Positions 9,812 through 22,623 of a stretch of DNA of 23,040 bases are shown here, one piece after another; positions within the stretch are counted from its first letter, which is position 1, and the number at the start of each line of letters is the position of its first letter. Source of the DNA: Piromyces finnis (lineage: Eukaryota > Neocallimastigomycota > Neocallimastigomycetes > Neocallimastigales > Neocallimastigaceae); NCBI GenBank assembly GCA_002104945.1, contig MCFH01000156.1, positions 1-23,040 on the forward strand, read 5' to 3'. The notes below the pieces were generated by a model that did not search any database, was not told where the DNA came from, and saw only the letters and a list, made by a program, of their open reading frames with translations. The position numbers were made by a program, and so were the translations under genes.

Positions 9812-12198
9812 TTAAAATATATCTTCATTAGGGAAAAATATTTCTTTGAAATTTTTAAATATACCATAGTTATAGTGATTTTGAACATCTTCAAAACTAG
9901 ATATTGTAGTATAACGATAACCATTCTTTATCATACCATCATAGTATTCATCCATATCTAATGCAGATGATTTATTCTTTTTTTCTTCTTCATTCATATT
10001 GCTTTTTTCATTAGATGTGTTTCCTTTTCTATTTCTTATTCCATCTTTTTTTTCTTCTTGTTGCTGTTGTATTTTTTTACCTTCTTCTGTGATTTGATCA
10101 CCAACATATGTTTTTGTAATAAAGGTTTCTCCATTGTCTAAACGTCCTTCTAGTCTTCCCCATTTGGCTAATTCATTAGCTAATATAACAATAATATGAA
10201 ATAATATTAGTAAACATAATAAAAGAAATATGTTTGAAAGAATATATATATTCTATTCATTAAATTTTATACTTTAATAGTTAATCATGAAAAATCTTAC
10301 TTGTCATTCCTGCAACAATAGAAAGATATGATTGATAGCCAGCAAAACCAATGACCACAAAGGCAGAAGCGCCTAAAAATAAAATAAAGCACAAAGAATT
10401 GGCTCTTCATTAATCATAATCTATATTATTAAAACATTTTTTTATTCTTAGTGTTAATTATAAATTTAATAAAAATATTAAAGTACTATTATTTAAATAT
10501 TTACCAAGAATAATTGCTTAAGATGAATTTCTTCATATTGATGAGTATAACATGAATGCATAACCATTATCTATTCCCATAACGTGGGCTTTATCTTTCA
10601 TAATATAAAAGGAAAGGTAACAACCATAGAAACTAATTATAATATTCGAAATAAGGAAAGTAAGGAACCATCTAAAATTTAAATATCCAACTAATATAAA
10701 TATGGAAAGGATTTTAAGTTAATTTGTGATAATAATTATATAAAAAATGAATAATTATTATAATGAAGTTTAAGATATTGTCTATTTACCACAATTATTA
10801 ATCCATGAACAGTGATGACTTTCATTTTCATTTATTTTATATTTATATAATAAAATGGAATATTTATTACTTTTAATTCAACTTTTTTTATAAAATAATT
10901 CATAAGAAAATATATTAATTACTCGATTTAGCTACACAATGTCCACAAGTACTGCAATGTTTTGATCTTGCTGGTCTAATAATATGAATATTTTTTTATA
11001 AAAATAAATATTAAACTTAAACTGATAAAAATATTTTATTTATATATAAAATTTTCTTTCTCATTACTTATTAAATTGGCACGTTTTACATGTTCTTTCA
11101 GAATACAAAATGTGGTCATATTTGAAATGTTTACAAATTTTGTCAACATTTTCTTTTGTAATAAAACCTGGATCCGATACACAAGCAATATAGAATGAAA
11201 CATAAATAAATCCATAACAACAGGCATAATAAAGCTATTCCCCAAAAAATTTGATAGAATAATATATATAAATTAATAATACTTTTGAATTTTATCTTTG
11301 ATATTCGATATGAATATATATTATTTAATGTTAATATAAGATATATTACAATGAATTGGGCCTAAATATCTATTTGGAAGACGACTAAGAGCTGTATAGA
11401 AAAGAGAACGATACCTCCTGAGGAAATTGATAAATAAAACAACTATTATTTTATTTTTTTTTATTAATTATTAGTAATATTATTATTTTAAAATGGAATT
11501 AATGAATATATTTAATATATGATTAAATTTAAAAATGAGTTTTTAATTTAAAGATAACATTATAAATTAAAAAAAAAAAAAATTATAAATAAATAAATGA
11601 TTTTATGTTTTATATTATATTAAAAGATTTGTTAATTAAATATTATCAATAATATTTAAAATTGCATATAAAATTTCATACTTGGATAAATCTATGTCTA
11701 AAACCATATATGGCTTTGAAAATTTGTTTTCTGTATAAATTCTTTTCCAAGATATATTTATATAATTGTCTTTAAATAGAAATTATTGAAATTAGTTACT
11801 ATTCATTTAAATATTGGAAATAAAATATATAATATGTATTTTTCTTAAATTTTTCAATAAAATATATACAAGAGATATTGACGAGCGCCAATAGTTAAGA
11901 ACCAATGTATTTTTTCAATTATTGTTCCTTTGAACATCTAGCAATAATGAAATTATAATAAAATGTAAATGATATACGTATGTGAATATAAACAATTTTA
12001 AATTTTAATATTTAATTAAAAAAAAAAAAAAAAAAAAAAAAAGGAATTTCTTAATTAATCATTATGAAATTAAAAACATTGTATAGAAATATAGAAAAAA
12101 TATAAAATGGAGAATTTAAGACTTAAAATTATAATGATTGAATTATAGGTGCCATAAAATATTACTCATTTGGTCCAAATAACATAATAAATATGAAG
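9812..12198 (-). CDS. Swf1-like DHHC protein S-palmitoyltransferase
   Basis: A zinc-binding multi-pass enzyme that attaches palmitate to cysteines. Proposed exons, in transcript order: 12198-12166, 11937-11870, 11769-11682, 11417-11350, 11281-11068, 10975-10923, 10818-10790, 10690-10505, 10372-10301, 10179-9812. Spliced landmarks: IMLFGPN; MFKGTIIEKIHWFL; RYRSLFYTALSRLPNRYLG; a membrane stretch ending FYIACVSDPGFITKENV; then the Cys-rich domain TCKTCQFNKPARSKHC, CSTCGHCVAK(F), DHHC, SWINNCVGYLNFRWFLTF. Two further hydrophobic stretches follow, then MTTNELAKWGRLEG (TTxE motif) and a C-terminal PaCCT-like NHYNYGIFKNFKEIFFP. KPARSKHC and the PaCCT-like end favour Swf1. The length is ~390 residues, slightly above yeast Swf1. 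The first coding exon (start codon) was not found, upstream of 12198. Frameshifts occur near 10540, 10927 (one T missing in AAATCGA), 11190, 11420 and 11938. No promoter is recognisable. Confidence 0.85.
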
Positions 12199-13596
12199 CT
12201 GCATATATAAAAAACGTATATACCAAGTATATAGAGTACAGACTATATGACAGTTCAGTTTAAAAATTGTATTAAAGATATTTAAGTAGAAAATAAAAAT
12301 AAATGAGTTAATATTAAAATGCAATTTTATGATTTTTGAATGAAACTTTATTAAACGATTTTTTAAATAAATAAATAAATGATAAAATAATAATAAAATA
12401 AAAGGATTTGTCGAATTTGTATATAACATAACATATTGATAAACTGTTTTAACAATTGATTTTTTTTAAATTTCATAATGTATAATATTTTATTTACCAT
12501 CTTTGATGAAGTTTTATTAAATATATGATTTTATATTTTTATTTTATTTATTATTATATTAATAACGTTTATAATTCATATTAATTTCATTTATGAAATT
12601 TTGAATTTAGAATAATTTAATTGAATGTTTTTTATTTTTATTTTAATTTTTTTTTAAAAAAAAAATTAAAAACTGTATTAATTTTTAAATTTTTTATTGT
12701 GTAATGAAGTTAATTAAATAATTTTAAATATAGGAATATTAAATCAATATTGTTACATTATAAAATATATATTGCTTATTTTATAATAAATATAATGTTA
12801 TGAAAGGAGATTAGAACAATTGTTTATCATAACATTTTTCTATTTTCTATATAGTAATATAACGATAAAGGACTAAAATGTAATAATAGTATTATAAAAA
12901 ATGATTATAATCGAAGGTAATAATAAAGTGTGGTAAATTAAATCAACAAACTATAAAAATTATAATTAAAATAATAATAATAATAATTAAAAAAAAGAAA
13001 AAAAAAACTCGGAAATTTTTATTTTATGAAATTATATATATACTTTTCCATGAAATTAAATAAAGAATAAAATTTTTTAATAATATTAATATAAAATTAA
13101 AACAAAATTACTACGGGGTCCTTTGATATTCAATACAATAACATTTATTAAAAATATTTTTATTTTATTAAAGTATTAATATTAATTATCTTTAATTTTT
13201 ATTAAAATTTCTACTTTAGTATATTTTTATGGTTTTTAAAATATTACTAATTTATAATATAAATAAATTAATATTAAGGTATTGAAAAAAAAATATACTT
13301 TTTTTTTAAAGTTAGTATATAGTGCTTGAAGAAGTTAAAATAGTTATATATTAATATAAAGGTTCATATGTATAATTAAGTAGAACCAATTTACATTAGA
13401 AGAAGAATAATACAAAATAAATATTATAAATAAATATTAGTGTGGATTAAATGCTTTAAATTTTTATATACAATAAATAATTTTATAATTGGAAGATTCT
13501 ACTGAATTATATATTAAATATATAAATTTTATTAAACAATTACTAATGAAATTTATAAAATTAGCAAAGTTGTAAAAAAGAATATAAATATATAAA
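12199..13596. other. AT-rich intergenic region between divergent genes
   Basis: This is the shared upstream region of the Swf1-like gene (-) and the coiled-coil gene (+). The missing first exon of the Swf1-like gene should lie in its left part; a possible donor is at 12220 (CTTG|GTATATA), but I cannot fix a start. It contains AT repeats such as the AATAATAATAATAATAA run near 12970. Frames longer than 60 codons here are of random A/T composition. I see nothing else. Confidence 0.55.
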
Positions 13597-16500
13597 ATGT
13601 TGGCACAATCGTTAAATACAAATGCTCTAGATACATCTGCTTATTCTAATATATATAATCAACCATACCAAATGAAAGTGATTTTCAAGAACAATCTATA
13701 TATTGTACTAATGATAAGACAATTGACGAACTTATTACAGAATTAGGAATAAAATTGTGAATAATCCATCGAATTCTAAAGAGAGTAATACAGAAAATAC
13801 TTCTAATATAACAGAAAATGATATCCATCCTCATATACAAATGAGAATCATACCATGATCCAATATTAAAAAGTAATAAGAATCTAATAAAAGTAACACC
13901 GAAATTCTGAAGATTATTTAAAGCATGGACTCATTAAAACTATGGATGTTAAAAAAATGACTAATAATAGCAATCCTTTTCACTTGGAGGGTCATGAAGA
14001 ATCTCCATTAGAAAACAATATAATGATATGTCTTTAATAAATTTGACTTAATGAAGATGACAATATTGAAAATCTAAATTTAAATAATTCAAATTTACAT
14101 CCTTCAATTCACGAGTTCATGTTTTTACCACAAATGAAATGTGTGCTAATTCTAATTCTAGGCCTTCTTCGGCTGATAGCTCAAATTCAATTGGTCATGT
14201 CAAAACAATGATTAAGAACATATATGTCCGGAATGCCAGGAACAACTTTTAAAAATATATACACATTGCTTAGATCATAAGGAATACATTATCCTGCTTT
14301 AAATTCTTGTAATGAAAATAAATTAGGAAAATACCTAACTTGCCCCCCGTACTTTGAATATTATGATAAAAAAGCAAATCCATTTACTCAGGCTGAACTT
14401 AGAGTATGGGAAAAAGAGAAAGGCAAAAAGTCCGAAAAATAAAACTCAAGGACAAATTTATACACAAAATCAAGTAATAAATCAAGATTATGTTCAAGAG
14501 CAAAAACAGATTTCCCAGTAATGATTGTAACTATGAAAAATCAATATTAGGTATATCTAATTCATCTATTAATGCACCGGTATCATCAATTGCCAATCCT
14601 ATCCCTTCTTCTATTTCCTCTGTTAATATTTCAGTCATTCCTGAAAATAGTTTTACATCCACAGACACAACCACAGCCAATGTCTAATCAAAATCATAAT
14701 TTAAACTCAATAACAAAACCAACTACTCAGCATAATGGAAATATTCAACCCTCAACTTTTAACAGTTCAAATAATAGAAAATTAAAAAAATCATCAATAG
14801 ACGAAACGATTGATAAATATTCCAATACAATTTTAAAAGAAACTATAAAAGAGGGAAGAATATTAAAGTCAAAAAATCAACTCTATACCTTAGATTTACC
14901 AAATTGTCCGTATTATAATGATTCTGTTCATAGAGTTATTAGGGAAAAACGACAACGTGAGGATGAAAATGAAAAAATGGATAATGAGGGTGGATATCGG
15001 AATGGTATTTTGGGGAATTAGGTTTAAGCGGGTTTAAACATGGTGGTGTATTTTCAGGAGCATTAGCTAAATCGTATATAGCATTAAAAAAAAAAGAAAA
15101 TAATATGATTAAAGATCAATATTATGAATTAAAAAAAGGTTACAGAGATGAAATTATTACTTCGGGTTCTTTAGAAAGCGCTTTGAAAAAATCAATGAAA
15201 TATTATATCTTTGCAGAAGAATGGCAAGAATTGCAAAGTGAACGCTTAAAGGATTATATTAGACTTTTAAAAGTTGAGCTTTCTAGTCTTTTGGCATTTT
15301 TAATTAATTCAGAATCAAAACTATCAAAGGTAATAATAATATATAATAATATATTATTCTCAATATTGTAATAGCTTAGAAATTTAATTAAAAATATTTA
15401 TTACTATTTTTTATTTATAATGATGATTTAGACAACCTATATTTTGGAAAGTGAAAAAGAAAAGCAAGAGAAAGAGATTCTCAAATTATTCAATTACAAA
15501 ATGAACTTATTTCAGTAAAAGAAAAACTTAAGAACACTTATAAAGAATGTTTAGATTTAAATGCAACAATTTGTTATTTTACAAGATGAAGCAAAAAATG
15601 GTACAAAAATTTTACAAGAAAAGAATGATATTTTAAGAAATTCAATGAAAAAAATATCAAAAAACTACACGATTTGTGAAAATATTTTAAAAACAAAAGT
15701 AAATGCAATCAAAGACTTGGAATTTGAATTAAGTCAATTAGTAATTCAATGTAATGAACAAAGTAAAGATATTATTTATTGGAAGAAAGCTAAGTATGAG
15801 TCAGATGGGAAAATTATTTCTGTAAAAAACGATCTAGAAATTTTCAGGATAAATATAATAAAGAATTAGAAAGATACAGTCAACTAAAAAGACAAAAAGG
15901 AATCTCTTGAAACTTCTTTATTAAGAGAACAAAAACAACATCAAAGTGATAATGAAATTAATGAAAAAGAAATTTCTGATCTTAGAACAGAATTATTAGA
16001 TAAAAAAAATAATATTAAAGTATTGTGATTGAAAGAGATAGAGAACGTTTAGATCTTCAAAGAATAACATCGGAAAAAAATAATTAGATGAAACTTTAAT
16101 TGCACAACGTGAAAAATATACTAAAGAGATTAAGGCATATATGACTGAAATTAAAAAATACAAAGAAAAATAGAAGATGATCGTGAAGCTATAAAAAATT
16201 TCAGTGAAAAAATTACCAAATTAGAGAATCAAGCTGCTATTTTAGTGGCTCAACATGCTAAAGATATTGTTAACAATGCTAAAATGAGTATTGATTATAC
16301 TACTATAAAAAAAATGAATTCTGATTTGAAGAAGTCTTTCAATGATTATATACGTAAAAATAATCAAGGAAAAGCAGCAGAAGTAAAAGAAAAAAAACAG
16401 TTATTAGAAATAATCAAATATTGAAAGAAAAAAATATAAAAAAACAGAAGAATATAATCTTCTTAATTAAAAAATAGTGAAAATAGTGAACAAATTAAAA

Positions 16501-17307
16501 ATATGAAGGAAAAATATGAGAAAATTATTGAAGAAAAGGAACATATTTTTGAAGAGAAAGAAATTCAAATTCAAAAAGAAAAGCAAAAGATTGAAGAAAT
16601 TATTGAAAAGGAAGTTCAGGAGCAACTTCAGAATAGTAATAATGAAATTTATCCAGAAGATTATGAGGAAATCAAGGAGCAAAATATTAATTTAGAAAAT
16701 ACAATAAAACAAAAGGAACAAGAAATAGAAAATTATGAATCTCAAATTAAGATACTTGAGAGTGAGAAAGACGATTCACAAGAAAATATAATTCTTTAAA
16801 TATGAAAATTTAATGATGTATTAGGAGAACTAACTAAACTAAAGGATGAGCATGATGCTTATGTTAAGGAAAAACATGATGAAATATTAAAATATACCAA
16901 AAAATAAATGAATTAGAAGAAAACACTGAATTTTATAAGAATGACTATGTTAAAAAGGTGAAAGAAAACGATTGGGTTAATTAAAACTTAAAGTTCACTA
17001 AAGATATTATAACTCAGGAAGTATTGATTAAAGAGAACATGAAGTCACGTTATCTTGAAATGGATGAATTATTAAGAGAGAAAGGTTAGAAAATATTGAA
17101 AATAATACTATTAAAAGAAGGTCAAATCGTATTTATGATGATGTTAAATATGGATATGTGCAAAAAATGGAAGAAAGAAACAAACGTTTAGAATACATTA
17201 CTAATTATCTTAGTAAGGAAAAAGAACGCCTTGTTTCTATTATAAATTTCTTACCTGAATCTCTTCGACAAGAACAAAAAGATACAAAAAGAAACTTAAA
17301 AAGTTAA
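13597..17307 (+). CDS. Unrecognised large protein with a Cys/His cluster and long coiled coil
   Basis: I do not recognise this family. From the ATG at 13597 the first ~200 codons are Asn/Ser/Thr-rich and probably disordered. Near 14220-14420 a Cys/His cluster appears (ICPECQEQLL, YTHCLDHKEY, then C and TCPPYFEYYDKK), which could bind zinc, followed by FTQAELRVWEKEKGKK. A second Ser/Pro/Asn-rich linker leads to a conserved-looking block (14790-15329: SNTILKETIKEGRIL, LPNCPYYNDSVHRVIREKR, GELGLSGFKHGGVFSGALAK). An intron at 15330-15431 (GTAATA...TTTAG) is in phase. Downstream lies a Lys/Glu-rich coiled coil (~15432-17100), ending KRLEYITNYLSKEKERLVSI and INFLPESLRQEQKD before TAA 17305-17307. 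The length is about 1200 residues. At least a dozen frame corrections are needed. A structural or cytoskeletal role is only a guess from the coiled coil. Confidence 0.75.
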
Positions 17308-17727
17308 TGAAATCAACTTAACAAATATAATAAATTTACTGATTTTCAATATATATATTTTAATATTAACTATTATTTAATAATAAAAAAAATAAGTAAT
17401 AAAAAAAAAAAAAAAAACTATCATATATAGTAAAATTTAAACATTTATATTTTAACATATTTAATAGGTGTATCTATTATATTATAAATAATTGTAAAAA
17501 TTAATAATTGAAATATAAAATAATAAAATTTAAAAATCTTACTGGAATTATTAATATTTTTACTACTATATAAAAATTTATTATATAATAAAATTTTTTG
17601 ATTTATTTAAAATTTTTTTTATATATTTTTTATTTTTTTTTTTTTTTTTTTCATATTTTTAAATATATTTATCATTTTGTATAGATAAGCTATATATAGT
17701 TATTTTATAAAATAGCAATATATCAAG
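17308..17727. promoter_or_regulatory. Intergenic region with long dA:dT tracts upstream of the ELYS-like gene
   Basis: This joins the 3' flank of the coiled-coil gene and the 5' flank of the ELYS-like gene. A run of A's near 17400-17417 and a long T run near 17632-17651 stand out. Poly(dA:dT) tracts are known to exclude nucleosomes in yeast promoters, so the T run ~75 bases before the ATG could mark the promoter, but such runs are frequent in this window. No other feature is visible. Confidence 0.35.
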
Positions 17728-19604
17728 ATGATAGAAGCAGATGTTAATGAATTTAAAACAATAAAGCATATATTTGATCCAAAATGCGAACATGATGGAG
17801 GATTCAATAAATCTAATGATGCAGATTGGTGCTATAGATGGGATTCGACTTTTATTGAAATAAGAGATCTTCGTTCCTCAGAAGTTATGGCTTTTTTACC
17901 AATTGAAAATTTACAAAATTATCATCAAAATGTAAAGTGATGTAAAAATATTAATAATCAATTAATATATATAATAGCTATATTACGAAGCTTTAATAAA
18001 TTATTTATATGTTGAATAAACCACCAAAGAAATATTACAATAAACTTAAAATGAATTCAAAAGCAATTTTTTAAAAAGCATTGAATATTATTTATATAAT
18101 TTAAAATATAATACACTTAAATTTAAAAAATAGTATTTTCAAAATAAAGAAGAAATCTCATAATAATATATTTTTTACTTTTAATATGAACAACAACGAT
18201 AACAATAAAAAGAAAAGGAAATTGAATGAAATAATCAATTTACATTTTAAATTAGTTAATAATATATTGTAATAAGTAATGCTAATGTTATTTTTTTTTC
18301 TTTTGTTAAATACTTATTTATATATAAATGTAATATAATTCCTTTTTGGATAAATCATAATGGAACTACAAACAGAAATCATTTACTCAAGTTACCGTCG
18401 TTTTATCAGGAAATAAATATCTTTTAGTTGTATGTGTGGAAGATAATAATCAAAATTCAAGAATATTTTATTTTTGATCCATTAATAAAAATCACAGTTA
18501 AGTTGGAAATACATTTAATGCTAAAATCCACTAAACTCAAAGTTTCGGACTCTTTTGATATTGGTAATTAACTATATTTAATATCGAATAAAGCTTTAAA
18601 ATAATGAAAATTTAAAAGAAATGATTTAAAAAATCTTTAAAATTAAAATCATTATACTTGTATTTTTAATTAAATATAGAATGGTATTGAAAGCTCAGAT
18701 ATTATGTACCATTTTATTATTATGAGTACATCTTCAAATGAAATTGTTTCAGATTTATTACAAATTCCAAGAAGAATTAGAAGCAATTCAATTATTTTAG
18801 AAAAGGTATTTTTATCATATAGAAAAAAAGTCAAGCAAATGAAATTTAATTAATTCAAAATTATATAAAATTAATAGAATTCTTGGTCTTTCTATAAAAT
18901 TGATGAAGAAAATGGAAATGTAATATTAAAAAAAAAAAAATTAAAATTAAAATTTAAATAAATTTCAATATAATTTTATTAAAATATTTTGTTTAATTAA
19001 ATAAAGATTTCTGCATTAGAAACTTGCATTGAAGAAATCATCCAATTTTATTTGCTGGATTTACTCAAGGAAAAATCATTTCTTACTATCTTGTTGTTGA
19101 TAATGAATTAAATACATCATTAGAAATGAATAAAGAATATTCTACATCTGATATTTTATGTAAGTTGATATTATTAATGTTACATATAAAAATATAAATT
19201 TATTAATATATATTTTTTTTGTATTTTAATTTATATATTAAAGCCTCAGTTTGTTCAATTATATATAAAAATAAGAAACTTTTTGTTGCTAGTGGTTCTT
19301 ATACAGAATTTGATTATTCTAGAAAGTAATTTTTTTTTTATTATTTTTATATTATTAAAGAAAAGAAAGATTTCTAATATATAAAAAATTCACACACATA
19401 TATATATGTGACAACATTATGAAATAAAAGTATTTATGTAAGTGTTTTAAATTTAACGGATGAAACTATTTCAAGTATTGATTTTCCAAACACACCAGGG
19501 AAGATTGAAAGTGTTTCATTATCATCAAGTAAGTATGATTATGAATAAATATATAAAAATATTTGATCATCATATTTAGTAAATCATTACCTAATTTTAT
19601 TTTA

Positions 19605-19635
<31 letters not shown>

Positions 19636-22623
19636 TCATTATGTAAAAGATGAATTATTTTTATATATTGTTTATATTCATAATCAAAAACTGTATTAAA
19701 GGTTATATCTATAGAAATTATGAGAGAAGTTTCTGAAATTGATATTACTCAAACATACTTTACACCAGCAACAACTGCTGTATCATTTAAGATCTTGGTA
19801 ATTAATGTTTAAAATTATGAATTATAAATAAAGAAACAAACATGTTAATTTTGTATTTACCTTTATATGTATTTATATTTAAATAGGATATAATTCATAT
19901 TCTAATGGAATCTGCTGTGATGTATTATATTAACTAAATATATTGGTTATACAGATGATGAATATTCTCAAACTGCTAGTTTAAAAGTAAAGATAATATA
20001 AAGTTAATAAATTGTTTTAAATAATTTAAAAATAAGAATTTTAGTAAATAAAATTGAAACATAAAAATGAATAATAAATAATAATATAATATTAAAAAAT
20101 AGATACCAAGGGCAAATATACCACAAGAATTAAGAGAAGCTCCATCCTTATATACTGAAGAACAAAAAAATTCAATTAATATTGTAAGAGAAAAAATGCA
20201 TGATTCTAAATTATTTATTGAATTATTATTAGAAACAATGGATATAGGTAAATTTATATTTAAATGTATCTAAAAATGATAATATTAATATCCTAATATA
20301 ACTAATTTTTTATATATAAACGTAGATGTAAGATATCCATTTAATACTTATGATGATTTAAAAGAAGTTCAAAATCAATTATTTAAAAATGATACATATC
20401 ATATTACTGGCCATTGCATTGTATGCACTAATATTTAACAACTATTACAAATTATCTTATAATATTAATGTTAATATTTTTTTTAAACTGTAGATATACT
20501 ATGTATTAAAAGATTTAAATTGCAATTATGAAGAATATGCTCAACAATGGTCTATTTTGCCACAGTATTTAATTGCTATCAATGGTTACTGGGCTTTAGA
20601 TCATCAAAACATAAAAGTATGTTTATGCTTTTATTATTAATAAAAAAATCATGTATGAACTTATTTTTTTTTTTCTAAATACTCTATTATTTCAAATATA
20701 TATACAGGAAGCATTTAATTATTTATGGAATCCATTAATTGAAATTGATTGGCCAGAAAAAATTATTCAACTCTTATTTGATCAAAAGTATTATAACGAA
20801 GCATGTCGTTTTATTCAAATCACTAAAACATCAATAACTTCCGATATTGGTATTGAGCTTCAAATGAAACTTTATTTAAAGACAAATATTTTAGATGCTT
20901 TCTTATTCCAAGTAATTTATTATATATATTTTTTATATCTTATAAATTATTTAGTTATATAATAAAACCATTAATGTTTAATGTTTTTCATTAAAAAATA
21001 ATTATTTATAGAGAAGATATAATTATTTCAAGAATAAAGAAGGATCTAATTTATTTACATTCTTTTTAAAATATTGTTTTGAAGAAGGTTGGTGTCATTA
21101 TCCTTATATATATATATTATCAATAATTATTATTTATTATTTATTATATTATATATTTATGATTATAAATATTTAATATCATATTAATTTTTATAATTAT
21201 AAAACCTATTCTGAATTAAAATTCTAGAAATACCAAATAGTTCTTTAATAAATAAGATTCGTAAATTTCCATATAATAAAGAAGAAGAGGCACAATTAGT
21301 AAGATATACAAAGGAATCAAATAAAAAGTTATGTAGAGACTTTTTATTAATGTATTACATATATCATGGTAAATATATTGAAGCTATAAAGCTCTATGAA
21401 GAAAATAAAGCATCTGGAATTTTCATTAATGATACTCACCAAGAAGAAAGAGAAGCTCTTATTCAAAATTTAAAACTTTTGTTACCAAAGGTCCAACGTA
21501 CTATGTTAGAAATTGAAAAAGAAGAGAAATTGAATAATTCATTAAATGATGATGCAATGGATATTGATAATAATAATAGTGATGTTCCAATTCCTACTGA
21601 GAAAGGTAGTATAATAAAATAAATAAACAAAAATAAAAGTTTAATAATTTTTAATTATTTAATTAATTTTTATTTTTGAAAAAACTATTATTGAATTTTG
21701 TTAAATTTGTATAAATTATTATAATTTACTTATAAAAAGAAAATCCAGTACCACTTTCTGCATCAAGTTTAATTCATGATGCAAGCGAATATGATGAAAA
21801 ATTATTATTAAAGGCATTAAAGAGTCAAATGTTATCAGGTTCAACTAAAAGTTCTCAATCAGGTCCATTCATTTTACCGCCATCAATTTCAGAAACAAAT
21901 TTAATTATGTATGTCTTCATAATTTTTATTCATTCAATTTTTTATTTTTTTTATTTTATTTATTTGTGGATAAATATATATATTTATTTTATTTTATGAA
22001 ATAATTATTTAATTTTTTATATTTATATATATATATAATTTTAGTGATGAAATCGATGAGAGCGTAGCTAATTCTGAAATTAATCAACCAAATTACACAA
22101 ACTCAGTATTAAATAATTTATCACCATTTTCTTTAAAACAAAATAAAGAAATTAAAGGTATTTTATTTATTAGTTTATAATTTTTATATTATTATTATAT
22201 TTTACTAAAATAGATTGTTATTATATATTTGTTATTAGAAAATTTAAAACAAATACCTTTAATATCAAAACAAGCTAATGAAAACACCCAGAGTTCAAAG
22301 ATGTATTCTAATGCATTAAAGAGATCATGGATGATGAAGATTTTGAAATGAATTTAAACAATGAATCAATAGATGATGCCCCAATGGAAATTAAAAAGAT
22401 AGATGACTATGATGGCAGAATCAAAAAATATTATGCCTCATCTGAAGTTAATAAATCAAAGACATCAAGCCATATCAATGAAAGTAGTCATATAGAGGCC
22501 TCAAATGCAGAAGAAGTTATTGAATCAAAAAATTCTAAATCTATTGGTACCAATGATAACACTTCCCTTTTCTCATCATCAACACAAAAATCATCTCGCA
22601 AAACTTTAAAAATATCCAATTAA
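17728..22623 (+). CDS. ELYS-like nuclear pore assembly protein
   Basis: ELYS links chromatin and the Nup107-160/Y complex during pore assembly. Exons: 17728-17931, 18376-18563, 18680-18805, 18878-18919, 19007-19159, 19244-19325, 19431-19528, 19650-19797, 19887-19986, 20103-20247, 20326-20420, 20494-20616, 20708-20911, 21012-21087, 21228-21605, 21740-21908, 22045-22157, 22239-22623. Nearly all junctions are GT...AG and phase-consistent. The product is ~940 residues. Residues ~1-400 read as beta-strand repeats (VTVVLSGNKYLLVVCVED, IHPILFAGFTQGKIISYYLV, KKLFVASGSYTEF, NELFLYIVYIHNQK), suggesting a beta-propeller. Residues ~430-770 are helical and match the ELYS domain: LPQYLIAINGYWALDH, NPLIEIDWPEKIIQLL, YYNEACRFIQITK, LLMYYIYHGKYIEAIKLYEE. 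The tail is acidic and Ser-rich, with no AT-hook seen. Frameshifts occur in exons near 18475, 18563, 19045, 19690, 19935 and 22320. Confidence 0.85.
17932..18375 (+). other. Long first intron of the ELYS-like gene
   Basis: This 444-base intron begins GTAAAGTGATG after ...NYHQN and ends CTACAAACAG before KSFTQVTVV; the reading frame is kept. It is several times longer than the other introns of this gene, most of which are about 70-140 bases. It contains A/T-rich sequence only. An alternative is that the short first frame (70 codons, stop at 17938-17940) is a separate gene, but its WCYRWDSTFIEIRDL pattern fits the first propeller strand and it lacks any other 3' signal. Confidence 0.6.
19602..19627. 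repeat. TA dinucleotide repeat
   Basis: An uninterrupted TA microsatellite of about 26 bases within the intron 19529-19649 of the ELYS-like gene, followed by poly-T before the splice acceptor. Confidence 0.85.

Noticed and set aside
9716-9961. Plus-strand open frame of 81 codons
   Set aside because: It lies partly opposite the well-supported last exon of the Swf1-like gene and has only A/T-driven hydrophobic composition.
11036-11245. Minus-strand frame MGNSFIMPVV...
   Set aside because: It is a shifted reading of a real Swf1-like exon; the other frame gives DPGFITKENV and the TCKTC motif and splices correctly.
12166-12429. Minus-strand open frame of 87 codons
   Set aside because: It reads through an intron and intergenic A/T sequence; only its last ~33 bases overlap a supported exon, in another frame.
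17728-17940. Separate 70-codon gene ahead of the ELYS-like gene
   Set aside because: A GT donor at 17932 just before the stop joins in phase to the exon at 18376, and the peptide fits the start of a propeller; kept as exon 1 with moderate confidence.
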